Part shown: positions 5,979-12,196 of the stretch, piece after piece
How positions within the stretch are numbered: position 1 is the stretch's first letter
Layout: the number at the start of each line of letters is the position of its first letter
Position numbers and translations under genes: made by a program
DNA from: Comamonadaceae bacterium
GTDB lineage: Bacteria; Pseudomonadota; Gammaproteobacteria; Burkholderiales; Burkholderiaceae
DNA: 12,910 nt
Direction: 5' to 3'
Assembly: GCA_947377705.1 (NCBI GenBank)
Contig: CANCGU010000052.1
Location: 1-12,910 of the forward strand
Notes under the pieces: generated by a model
What the model was told of the DNA's origin: nothing
Databases searched by the model: none
What the model saw: only the letters and a program-made list of their open reading frames with translations

Positions 5979-7622
5979 TTATGGCTTACCTTGGATTTTT
6001 TGCCACAAGGCAAATTCGTTGGCAGATAAACGCTCGCCTTGCTGGGCCGCTTGGTCAAACTGAGCGGCATCCACTTGCACGCCGAGTTGTCGGATTTGGC
6101 CCAACAACACTTTGTAGTGCTCCACAGCTAAGGCTGGGTTTTCAGCAATCTTGTGGATGGGCAGCGGGTTGCGTTCTTCGAGCTCGTGCTCTTTGATCAC
6201 CACTTCAATCAGCTTGTTCACCTCTTCCACCGTCAAGTGCAAGCGCTTAGCTTCTGCGCGAATCACGATCGCTTCTGATTCACTGATGTGGCCGTCTTTG
6301 AGGATGGCAAACAAGTTGGCTTTCAATTGGTCACGCTCTTTGACCAACTCGTCGCTGAAGGCTGAAGCCAATAACGCCGCAGGGATCGCGAAGATACCAA
6401 TGCCCAACAGAGCCAGTACGCTGGTCATGGCACGGCCCATCGGAGTGACGGGGGAAATATCGCCATAGCCCACGGAGGCCAAGGTGATCACGGCCCAATA
6501 GATGGAGGTGGGGATGTTCTCAAACTTCTCAGGTTGGGCGTCGTATTCAAACAAGTAACCTAAGCTGGCGGTCAAGACCAGGAGCAACATCATGATGAAG
6601 GTGGCCGCGCCCATGACAGGCCACTCGCGCACCACCACTTTGACCAACACGGCGGTCGCATCGCTGCCGCGTGTGAGTTTGAGCAATCGGGCCAAACGGA
6701 ACACTCGCAAGAAGCGCAAGTCGATCAAGTGGTGCAAGAACACTTCTAAGAAGAAGGGCAAGATGGCCAAGAAGTCAATAAAGGTGGATGGGTTTTTAGC
6801 TTGGCGGAAACGACCCATGAATGAACCTTTGTAGCCAGGCTCTTCCACGCAAGAGTACATGCGCATGAAGTATTCCACGGTAAAGATGGCCACGGCCACA
6901 GCATCCAAGATCACAAACTGCAGATGCAGGATGTAGTTGATGCTCTTGACCGATTCCAAGATCACGGCCATCACAGACAAGATCACCCACACACCAATGA
7001 ACACTTCGAAGATGTGTTGCATGGTGCCGCCGAAGTCACTTGGGAACACCAACGCATGGACTTTTTGGCGGAATGTGCGGCCTTTGTTCAACTCTTTAAA
7101 TTCAGCCAATGCTGGAATCAAGACACGGAACAACTTCAAGATTCGCAACAGACGCAGGAATCGCAATACGCGCAAATCGATTGGAATGAAGGCCTTCAAG
7201 TAGAAGGGCGCAACAGCCAAGAAGTCGATGATGGCAAACGGGCTGGTGATGAAGCCAAAGCGTGCATGCTTGCGGTTCTTGAACTCTTCGTCTTCAGGAG
7301 CCAGGTACAGACGCAAGGCGTATTCAATGGTGAACACGGCGACCGAGAAGATATCGAAAAACTCAAACCAAGTGCGATAGGGCTCATAAACCGCAGGTAC
7401 ATGCTCAAACATCAAGCTGAACAAGTTACCAATGATCAAATAGCTGATCCACTTGTCAAGTTCTTTTTGGAAGTTGCCTGGAATGTTTGGATCCAGCAAC
7501 CATGAGTACAACCACTTGCGCATCGGCAAGTTGCGGTCAATGTTGGCTTCTTCGTCTTGGCCGAGGATGGACTGGACGTCGAGGTCTTGTAGAAATTTCT
7601 CTTGCTTTGATAGGGTATTCAT
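5979..7622 (-). CDS. Tandem voltage-sensor potassium-type channel (two sensors, one pore)
   Basis: The 547-residue protein holds two voltage sensors followed by one pore. In sensor 1, S1 is about 57-75, S2 about 87-106 with E100, S3 about 126-143 with D133, and S4 has R151, R154, R157, R160, K163 and R166. In sensor 2, S1 is about 205-223, S2 about 236-256 with E250, S3 about 279-297 with D283, and S4 has R303, R306, R309, R312, K315 and R318. S5 is about 333-358. The filter is TLASVGYGD (380-388), K+-like with Ser for the usual Thr. S6 is about 397-423. The tail has the DG helical module (about 430-478, DGHISESE) and an extra 70-residue extension. Most family members have one sensor per pore. 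Its Shine-Dalgarno TGAGGT overlaps the upstream stop codon. The pore should be K+ selective; stoichiometry and gating are unknown. Confidence 0.93.
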   Translation of the reverse strand: MNTLSKQEKFLQDLDVQSILGQDEEANIDRNLPMRKWLYSWLLDPNIPGNFQKELDKWISYLIIGNLFSLMFEHVPAVYEPYRTWFEFFDIFSVAVFTIEYALRLYLAPEDEEFKNRKHARFGFITSPFAIIDFLAVAPFYLKAFIPIDLRVLRFLRLLRILKLFRVLIPALAEFKELNKGRTFRQKVHALVFPSDFGGTMQHIFEVFIGVWVILSVMAVILESVKSINYILHLQFVILDAVAVAIFTVEYFMRMYSCVEEPGYKGSFMGRFRQAKNPSTFIDFLAILPFFLEVFLHHLIDLRFLRVFRLARLLKLTRGSDATAVLVKVVVREWPVMGAATFIMMLLLVLTASLGYLFEYDAQPEKFENIPTSIYWAVITLASVGYGDISPVTPMGRAMTSVLALLGIGIFAIPAALLASAFSDELVKERDQLKANLFAILKDGHISESEAIVIRAEAKRLHLTVEEVNKLIEVVIKEHELEERNPLPIHKIAENPALAVEHYKVLLGQIRQLGVQVDAAQFDQAAQQGERLSANEFALWQKIQGKP

Positions 7623-7627
7623 GTCAG

Positions 7628-7633
7628 ACCTCA
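7628..7633 (-). promoter_or_regulatory. Ribosome binding site overlapping the upstream stop codon
   Basis: On the minus strand TGAGGT lies 5 bases before the ATG of the tandem-sensor channel (7622). Its TGA is the stop codon of the 195-residue gene, so the two are very likely translated in a coupled way. This strong site also fixes the channel start at 7622. Confidence 0.75.
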
Positions 7634-8218
7634 GAATTCAAACTCAGCAACTTTGATGGCATAGCCACCCTTGTCACAGACAGACAGGCGCAATTGCATC
7701 TTGTAGTCAATTGCGTCTGTTTCCACTAGCTGCGTCGCCACGAAAGGTGTGGCAGATCCGGGAGGGGTCGGCATCAAGTCTTCCAACAAGATGGCGCCCA
7801 TCAACGTGCGATCTTTGGGGTCGCAGGCGGCCACAAAATGCGGTGCGGCATTGAAGAAGGGGTTGATCTGCTCTTTGAGATCTGTATTGGCCAAGATGTG
7901 CGTCAAGCAAGCGCCCCAGGTGCCGGGGGTGTCCGCTTTGGCATCGGCTGCGGGTTTGACACCGCCTTTGCATGCGGGGTGCTGGGTGTTGGCTTCAAAG
8001 CGCGTGGTGCCTGTTTCGGTCAACCACGCAACCCAAGCTTCGCCATTGCTTTTGGAGGCTTCAACTTTCAAGGCTTCCTTGTAGTTGACGACACCGAGCC
8101 ATGTGACGGCTGCAACGACGAGCACCAAAAAGACGATGAATAACTTATCTGCTGTATTGGTTCCGATGTGTTGTGGCTCGGAAGAGTGATCTGTTGAAGA
8201 TGCCATGTGTATCGCCAT
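7631..8218 (-). CDS. Membrane-anchored, probably periplasmic four-cysteine protein
   Basis: This 195-residue protein is not recognised as a named family. It has a polar N-terminus (1-24), one membrane segment (about 25-45, FIVFLVLVVAAVTWLGVV), then about 150 soluble residues. No cleavable signal-peptide site is obvious, so it is probably an N-terminal anchor with the C-terminal part in the periplasm. Four cysteines (C83, C104, C132, C181) could form two disulfides there. It is first gene of a two-gene unit with the 547-residue tandem-sensor channel, whose ribosome site overlaps its stop codon. The context suggests a function tied to that channel, for example a partner of its outer face, but nothing in the sequence shows this. 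The start is uncertain: an alternative ATG lies 4 codons later and neither has an ideal ribosome site. Confidence 0.7.
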   Translation of the reverse strand: MAIHMASSTDHSSEPQHIGTNTADKLFIVFLVLVVAAVTWLGVVNYKEALKVEASKSNGEAWVAWLTETGTTRFEANTQHPACKGGVKPAADAKADTPGTWGACLTHILANTDLKEQINPFFNAAPHFVAACDPKDRTLMGAILLEDLMPTPPGSATPFVATQLVETDAIDYKMQLRLSVCDKGGYAIKVAEFEF

Positions 8219-8282
8219 TCAAGTAGTTGGAATCCGGCGGGGTCAGAAGGTTGAATTGCCGGGCGAAAGTGTGATTGATGAT

Positions 8283-8310
8283 ATTCGTAAATTCGTTGAA
8301 TTTATCGAAT
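8283..8310. promoter_or_regulatory. Imperfect palindrome, possible operator of the tandem-sensor unit
   Basis: TAAATTC (8288-8294) and GAATTTA (8298-8304) are inverted around GTT. The symmetry continues outward as ATTCG (8283-8287) and CGAAT (8306-8310) after a one-base bulge. It lies just downstream of the putative promoter, where a repressor could block initiation. Identification rests on symmetry and position only. Confidence 0.35.
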
Positions 8311-8338
8311 TTAGACTAGAAGTTACGATGATTTGCAA
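8310..8338 (-). promoter_or_regulatory. Putative sigma-70 promoter for the four-cysteine/tandem-sensor unit
   Basis: On the minus strand TTGCAA (8338-8333, 4 of 6 to TTGACA) and TCTAAA (8315-8310, 4 of 6 to TATAAT) are 17 bases apart. They lie about 90 bases upstream of the ATG at 8218 and downstream of the terminator at 8365-8390. This is the best pair in the gap but a modest match. Confidence 0.35.
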
Positions 8339-8364
8339 CTTCCATTGAATAATTTATGACTAAC

Positions 8365-8390
8365 AAAAAGCCGCTACAAAGCGGCTTTTT
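8365..8390. terminator. Bidirectional-looking terminator after the ABC importer operon
   Basis: AAAAAGCCGC (8365-8374) and GCGGCTTTTT (8381-8390) form a perfect stem around a 6-base loop, with a T-run on either strand. It lies 25 bases beyond the stop of the permease gene and separates the importer operon from the ion-channel cluster. Confidence 0.9.
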
Positions 8391-8414
8391 GATGTCAAAC
8401 GAATCAATAAATTT

Positions 8415-9182
8415 TTAGTGGTTTTGCGAACCGCGGTGTGCCCAGCCGGTGGTGTGCTTTTCCACCAAGCTGAAGAGCTCGTACATGATCATGGCCATCG
8501 CGCCCACCACCACCAAGCCTGCAAAGGCCAAGCCCATTTGCATGGCTGAGCCCGCAGAAATCAGCAAGTAGCCAATGCCTTCGTTGGCAGCCGTCATCTC
8601 AGACACCGTGGTGCCCACAAACGCCAAGGTGATGGCCACTTTGAGCGAGCCATAAAAGTAAGGCATAGAGCGGGGCAGGCCCACTTTGACCAACACGTCC
8701 CAGCGCTTGGCGCCGAGCACGCGCAACACGTCTTCAAGCTCGGGCTCTAAGGTGGCTAGGCCCGTGGCGATGTTGACCATAATGGGGAAGAAGCTGATCA
8801 AAAACGCCGTCAGAATGGCCGGGCCCACGCCAATGCCAAACCACACCACCAAGATCGGCACAAAGGCCGCTTTGGGCAAAGCGTTAAAGCCCGTCATAAG
8901 CGGGTAGACAGCGGCATAGGCCAAGCGCGAGCTGCCAATGACAAAGCCCAACAGCACGCCCACGACGATGGCTATGCCAAAACCCACCATGGTCACCCAA
9001 AAGGTGCGCCACGCATGACCCGCGATGACATCGCGGTATTCGACCATTTGCTCCCAAATGCGCAGCGGCGAGGGGAAGACAAATTCAGACACATGAAAGA
9101 GCGAGCAAGCGGCTTGCCAAATGACCAAGGTCGCAATCAGCAAGCCCCAAGGCGCCCAAGTTTCGAGTTGTTTTTGATTCAT
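8415..9182 (-). CDS. ABC transporter permease, nitrate/sulfonate/taurine type
   Basis: The 255-residue protein is a binding-protein-dependent permease of usual length for the SsuC/TauC group. It has about six membrane segments (about 11-30, 62-84, 90-110, 113-137, 183-205, 212-240) and an N-terminal FPSP motif (36-39). The cytoplasmic EAA loop (about 148-170, with LRVLGAKRW and VKVGLP) contacts the ATPase. It is the last gene of a three-gene operon, 5 bases after the ATPase stop, and is followed by a terminator. It forms the membrane channel for the substrate delivered by the binding protein. The substrate cannot be read from the sequence, so no ssu or tau name is given. Confidence 0.92.
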   Translation of the reverse strand: MNQKQLETWAPWGLLIATLVIWQAACSLFHVSEFVFPSPLRIWEQMVEYRDVIAGHAWRTFWVTMVGFGIAIVVGVLLGFVIGSSRLAYAAVYPLMTGFNALPKAAFVPILVVWFGIGVGPAILTAFLISFFPIMVNIATGLATLEPELEDVLRVLGAKRWDVLVKVGLPRSMPYFYGSLKVAITLAFVGTTVSEMTAANEGIGYLLISAGSAMQMGLAFAGLVVVGAMAMIMYELFSLVEKHTTGWAHRGSQNH

Positions 9183-9187
9183 GGTGT

Positions 9188-10012
9188 TTACTGCCCGAGG
9201 TGGGTGCCGTCTTTACGCATGGCGCCGATGTGGCCGCGCAGCTCATGGACGATGTGGGTGAACTCAGGGGTGTAAGTCACTTCGAGGTCGCGGGGGCGTG
9301 GCAAGTCGATGTCGCGCTTGACCACAAAGCGGCCTGGGCTCTTGCTCATCACGTACACGGTGTCCGCCAAAAAGACCGACTCGCGCAAATCGTGGGTGAC
9401 CAAGATGACGTTGAACTTTTGTTCTGCATGCAAGTCGCGCAGTGTGCACCACAGCTCTTCACGCGTGAACGCATCCAGTGCGCCGAACGGTTCGTCGAGC
9501 AAGAGCATTTTGGGCTCGTGGATCAGCGCGCGACAAATGCTGGCACGTTGTTGCATGCCACCAGACAGCTCCCAAGGGAACTTACGCTCATAGCCGCTCA
9601 GGCCCACACTTTGCAGCAGCTTCATAGCGCGGTCTTCATATTCGGCCTTTTTGGCCTTGAAGTTGGAGCGGTAAGGTTCCACGATTTCCAAAGGCAACAG
9701 CACGTTGTCTAGCGTGGTGCGCCATGGCAGCAGCGAGGACGACTGAAACGCCATGCCGCTGATTTTGAGCGGGCCATTGACTGGCTGACCATCCACATAA
9801 ATCTCACCACGGCTGGGTTTTTTCAAACCCGTGGTGAGCTTCATGAAGGTGGATTTGCCACAACCCGACGGGCCAACAATGGCGATGAACTCGCCTTGTT
9901 TGACTTGGAGGTTGATGTCTTCCACTGCGAAGTGGTTTTGCGCCAACAACTCGTCGTTGTAGGCGAGCCAGACGTTTTGAAAATCAACGAAGTGTTCGGG
10001 AGAAGCAGTCAT
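9188..10012 (-). CDS. ABC transporter ATP-binding protein, nitrate/sulfonate/taurine type
   Basis: The 274-residue ATPase has every catalytic motif. Walker A is GPSGCGKST (47-55), the Q-loop glutamine is in MAFQ (87-90), the signature is LSGGMQQ (149-155), Walker B is MLLLDEP (169-175) followed by FGALD, and the H-loop is VTHD (205-208). It belongs to the SsuB/TauB/NrtD-like group and should bind the cytoplasmic face of the permease. I chose the ATG at 10012; the TTG immediately before it would add one residue. AGGCG, 9 bases upstream of this ATG, is the likely ribosome site. It sits 14 bases after the binding-protein stop and 5 bases before the permease start. Confidence 0.95.
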   Translation of the reverse strand: MTASPEHFVDFQNVWLAYNDELLAQNHFAVEDINLQVKQGEFIAIVGPSGCGKSTFMKLTTGLKKPSRGEIYVDGQPVNGPLKISGMAFQSSSLLPWRTTLDNVLLPLEIVEPYRSNFKAKKAEYEDRAMKLLQSVGLSGYERKFPWELSGGMQQRASICRALIHEPKMLLLDEPFGALDAFTREELWCTLRDLHAEQKFNVILVTHDLRESVFLADTVYVMSKSPGRFVVKRDIDLPRPRDLEVTYTPEFTHIVHELRGHIGAMRKDGTHLGQ

Positions 10013-10026
10013 CAAGAGGCGCCTAT

Positions 10027-11061
10027 TTACTTCTTACCTTTGGGCAACACATCGAGTTCTTTGGCCGTGGGCAAGAAGGAACCGTTCCAGATGTCTTCCG
10101 CTTTGACGCGCGTCTTGGTGTTGAATGCATCAGACACTTGCGATGCCATCAAAGACAAACGTGGGCCTTTGATTTGACCGAAGCCTTCAGCGCGTGCATC
10201 TGGGCTGTTGATCACGGTGTCGATGGCCAGTTTCAGGCGGCGTGTTTCGAGTTCGGAGTTGATGATGCCGTCGCGAGCTTTCACAGATTCGATGGCTTTG
10301 GTGGGGTCTGCGATCACGTCTTTCGCGCCCTTGGCGAACGCGGCCAAGAAGGCTTTGACAGCTGCTGGGTTTTCTTTGATCAACTTGGGCGAGGCAATGA
10401 TGGCGTTGCCATACAGCTTCACGCCAAAGTCTGGGTATTGCATGACGATCACGTCGTCAGCTTTGACGCCACGCGCTTCGATGTTGAGCAAGGAGGTGAA
10501 GGTGAAGCCCGTAATAGCGTCCACATCGCCGCGCACCAACATGGTTTCGCGCAAAGGTGGATCCATGGACACCCAGTTCACCGCAGGCACACTATTGGCC
10601 TTGGCGAAAATGGGGAAGGCGCGGCGCCCTGCATCAAACACAGGCGCGCCGAGCTTTTTGCCAGCCAAATCAGCCGGTGTTTTGATGCCAGATTTTTTCA
10701 ACGCCATCACTGAAGCGGGGGTATTGTTGTAAACCATCATCACGGCCACAGGCTTGTTCGGTGCGTCAGGGTTGTTGGCGTGAAATTCCATCAAAGCTGC
10801 CAAGTCGGCAAATCCCAAGTCGTAAGCGCCTGACGCCACGCGGTTGACCGCACCGCCAGAGCCGTTGCCTGCATCCACGGTGACGTCGAGCTTGGCATCT
10901 TTGAAATAGCCTTTGACAGCAGGCACCAAAAAGAAGGCGGCAGGGCCTTCAAAGCGCCAATCGAGTTGAAACTTGAGAGGGGTGGTTTGTGCCGAAGCAC
11001 CGGCAAAACTAGCAGCCAGTGCCAAGCCAAGTGCGGTTTTAATGAAAGTGCGTTTGATCAT
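10027..11061 (-). CDS. Periplasmic substrate-binding protein, NMT1/THI5-like family
   Basis: This 344-residue protein has a clear signal peptide: MIKR, a hydrophobic core (about 8-20) and a likely cleavage after AGASA (20-24). The mature part opens with LDWRFEGPAAFF, followed by KGYF and a GNGSGG loop, as in NMT1/THI5-like and SsuA-like binding proteins. It should capture a small ligand in the periplasm and hand it to the permease. The start at 11061 is preferred over an in-frame ATG 17 codons upstream, because AGAGG lies 7 bases before it and the signal peptide begins there. It is first gene of the importer operon. Nitrate, sulfonates, taurine or pyrimidine-type ligands are all possible; the sequence does not decide. 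Confidence 0.93.
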   Translation of the reverse strand: MIKRTFIKTALGLALAASFAGASAQTTPLKFQLDWRFEGPAAFFLVPAVKGYFKDAKLDVTVDAGNGSGGAVNRVASGAYDLGFADLAALMEFHANNPDAPNKPVAVMMVYNNTPASVMALKKSGIKTPADLAGKKLGAPVFDAGRRAFPIFAKANSVPAVNWVSMDPPLRETMLVRGDVDAITGFTFTSLLNIEARGVKADDVIVMQYPDFGVKLYGNAIIASPKLIKENPAAVKAFLAAFAKGAKDVIADPTKAIESVKARDGIINSELETRRLKLAIDTVINSPDARAEGFGQIKGPRLSLMASQVSDAFNTKTRVKAEDIWNGSFLPTAKELDVLPKGKK

Positions 11062-11254
11062 AAATGCCTCTGAAAAACGAAATTGAGAAAAGAGATAGCC
11101 ACAACCTTGCAATAAAGGTGCCCGTTATAGGAGGTGTTTATGCAGTGGTTCTCACAAATTGTGCGCGAGTTTGGTTTGTATACAAGCTGACAATGCACCA
11201 ATGTGGTGACGCGCACTGACGCGGTGCGCACAAGGACGTTTTCTCCGGGCATTA
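11062..11254. promoter_or_regulatory. Upstream control region of the ABC importer operon
   Basis: This gap precedes the binding-protein gene. A -10-like TATAAC lies on the minus strand (11129-11124), about 60 bases before the ATG, with no good -35. Several symmetric sites stand upstream: CACAA/TTGTG around an A (11153-11163), the perfect palindrome TTGTATACAA (11176-11185), and GCGCAC/GTGCGC (11211-11216 and 11224-11229). On the plus strand a strong AGGAGG Shine-Dalgarno precedes a 16-codon reading frame (11140-11190). Confidence 0.45.
11176..11185. promoter_or_regulatory. Palindrome TTGTATACAA, GntR-like operator candidate
   Basis: A perfect 10-base palindrome about 115 bases upstream of the importer operon. 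TTGTATACAA-like sequences are known targets of several GntR/FCD-family regulators, many of which control catabolic transport genes. No such regulator is encoded in the window, so this is a motif match only. Confidence 0.35.
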
Positions 11255-11282
11255 AAAAAGCCAGCTCAAAAGCTGGCTTTTT
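11255..11282. terminator. Rho-independent terminator after the TerC-family gene
   Basis: AAAAAGCCAGCT (11255-11266) pairs with AGCTGGCTTTTT (11271-11282) around CAAA. It lies 23 bases beyond the stop of the TerC-family gene at 11306, with a T-run on the minus strand. Confidence 0.9.
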
Positions 11283-11305
11283 GTGAGTGTCCAAAGCTAA
11301 AGGGC

Positions 11306-11995
11306 TTATTCGGCTTCCACGGTTTTGTGGTGCTGTGACGATTTCAACTTGCCCCAGCCCAGCACAATCACGGCGCCAGCTGCCGCGCAGGTCATGTGGA
11401 ACCAAGGGTTGGCTTCGCCAAAGGCTTTGAGTACCACGTCATTGGCTACGGTTTCCCCGCCCACCCAACCGATCAAGCAAGCACCCAAGGTGATGATGAT
11501 GGGAAAGCGCTCCATCAGTTTGATCATCAAGGTGCTACCGAAGATGACCAAGGGGATGCTGATGGCCAAGCCAATGATGAGCAGCACTTCGTCGCCTTTG
11601 GCGGCGGCGGCCACGGCAATCACGTTGTCCAGGCTCATCACCAAGTCAGCGATCAAAATGGTGCGAATGGCTGAGAACAAGTTGCTGTGCTCAGCGCCTT
11701 CTTCGTCGCCTTCTTCTTCGGCTTCTAACAGTTGCGCGCCAATCCAGAGCAGCAACATGCCACCAATGATTTGCAAATATTCCAAAGTCATCAATTTGGC
11801 GGCAACCACGGTCAAGCCAATACGCAACACCACGGCTGCGCCAGAGCCAAACATGATGGCTTTCTTCTGTTGTTCGGGCGGCAAGCTGCGCGCCGCCAAA
11901 GCGATCACGACGGCGTTGTCGCCTGACAAGATGATGTTGATCCAAATGATCAGCATCAGGCCTAGCCAGAAGTCAGTGCTTTGAAGTAGTTCCAT
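11306..11995 (-). CDS. TerC/YkoY-family integral membrane protein
   Basis: The 229-residue protein has about seven membrane segments and both conserved family motifs, each with a membrane-embedded Asp-Asn: LSGDNAVVIA (23-32) and DLVMSLDNVIAVA (117-129). An acidic cytoplasmic-type loop (EAEEEGDEEGAEH, 91-103) separates the halves and may bind metal. Family members have been linked to Mn2+ efflux and loading of exported metalloproteins, and more loosely to tellurite resistance, so a metal-ion exporter is the likely role. TGGAG lies 10 bases before the ATG. It appears to be a single-gene unit between two terminators. Confidence 0.92.
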   Translation of the reverse strand: MELLQSTDFWLGLMLIIWINIILSGDNAVVIALAARSLPPEQQKKAIMFGSGAAVVLRIGLTVVAAKLMTLEYLQIIGGMLLLWIGAQLLEAEEEGDEEGAEHSNLFSAIRTILIADLVMSLDNVIAVAAAAKGDEVLLIIGLAISIPLVIFGSTLMIKLMERFPIIITLGACLIGWVGGETVANDVVLKAFGEANPWFHMTCAAAGAVIVLGWGKLKSSQHHKTVEAE

Positions 11996-12140
11996 GTTTT
12001 GTTTGCTCCAGACAATGGGGAAATGTTGTGTTGCGACCCGAAGAGGGAATGCTTTTTTTGTTTAGCGAGTGTAACTGTGCGCTATCGCACGACTTGTTGG
12101 TATTACTGCTTATGTCCCAGTTGGGACTGTGCCGTGATGA
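11996..12140 (-). promoter_or_regulatory. Leader/promoter region of the TerC-family gene with two hairpins
   Basis: Two short perfect inverted repeats lie between the upstream terminator and the TerC-family ATG: GTCCCA/TGGGAC around two bases (12114-12127) and GTGCG/CGCAC around four bases (12077-12090). Either could be a leader hairpin or an operator. A run of A residues on the minus strand (complement of 12053-12059) follows. No convincing promoter hexamers were found. Confidence 0.3.
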
Positions 12141-12141
12141 A

Positions 12142-12165
12142 AAAGGCCCGCCGAAGCGGGCCTTT
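12142..12165 (-). terminator. Rho-independent terminator after the NCS2 permease
   Basis: AAAGGCCCGC (12142-12151) pairs with GCGGGCCTTT (12156-12165) around a CGAA tetraloop, read TTCG on the minus strand. A T-run follows on the minus strand, about 30 bases beyond the permease stop at 12197. Confidence 0.9.
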
Positions 12166-12196
12166 GACTCTCTACGTGAAAGTTCCCAACTTGTTT

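Noticed and set aside
6291..6335. A true calcium-binding EF-hand in the channel tails.
   Set aside because: Only the second half of the loop pattern (DG-x-hydrophobic-S/T-x-x-E) is present; the first Asp/Asn ligands are missing in all three proteins.
5979..7622. Possibility that the 547-residue frame is an artefactual fusion of two channel genes, or a two-pore channel.
   Set aside because: The first half has no pore loop or filter after its S4, the inter-sensor linker is conserved in the second tandem gene at 1-971, and the reading frame is continuous with a strong ribosome site at one start only.
8415..11061. Naming the importer as an ssuABC alkanesulfonate or tauABC taurine system.
   Set aside because: The components are shared by nitrate, sulfonate, taurine and pyrimidine-type importers, and no substrate-processing enzyme is nearby to decide.
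11062..11112. The longer start of the substrate-binding protein at 11112, 17 codons upstream.
   Set aside because: The extra residues would precede a standard signal peptide, and the good ribosome site AGAGG sits right before the ATG at 11061.
11325..11984. Long plus-strand frame of 219 residues antisense to the TerC-family gene; similar antisense frames at 10138-10713, 9200-9712, 6924-7505 and 4603-5010.
   Set aside because: They mirror real genes with clear family motifs on the minus strand, have low-complexity composition and no family resemblance.
11996..12140. A yybP-ykoY manganese riboswitch upstream of the TerC-family gene, as often found for this family.
   Set aside because: The conserved riboswitch core motifs (such as GGGGAGUAG) are not seen on the minus strand; only short simple hairpins are present.
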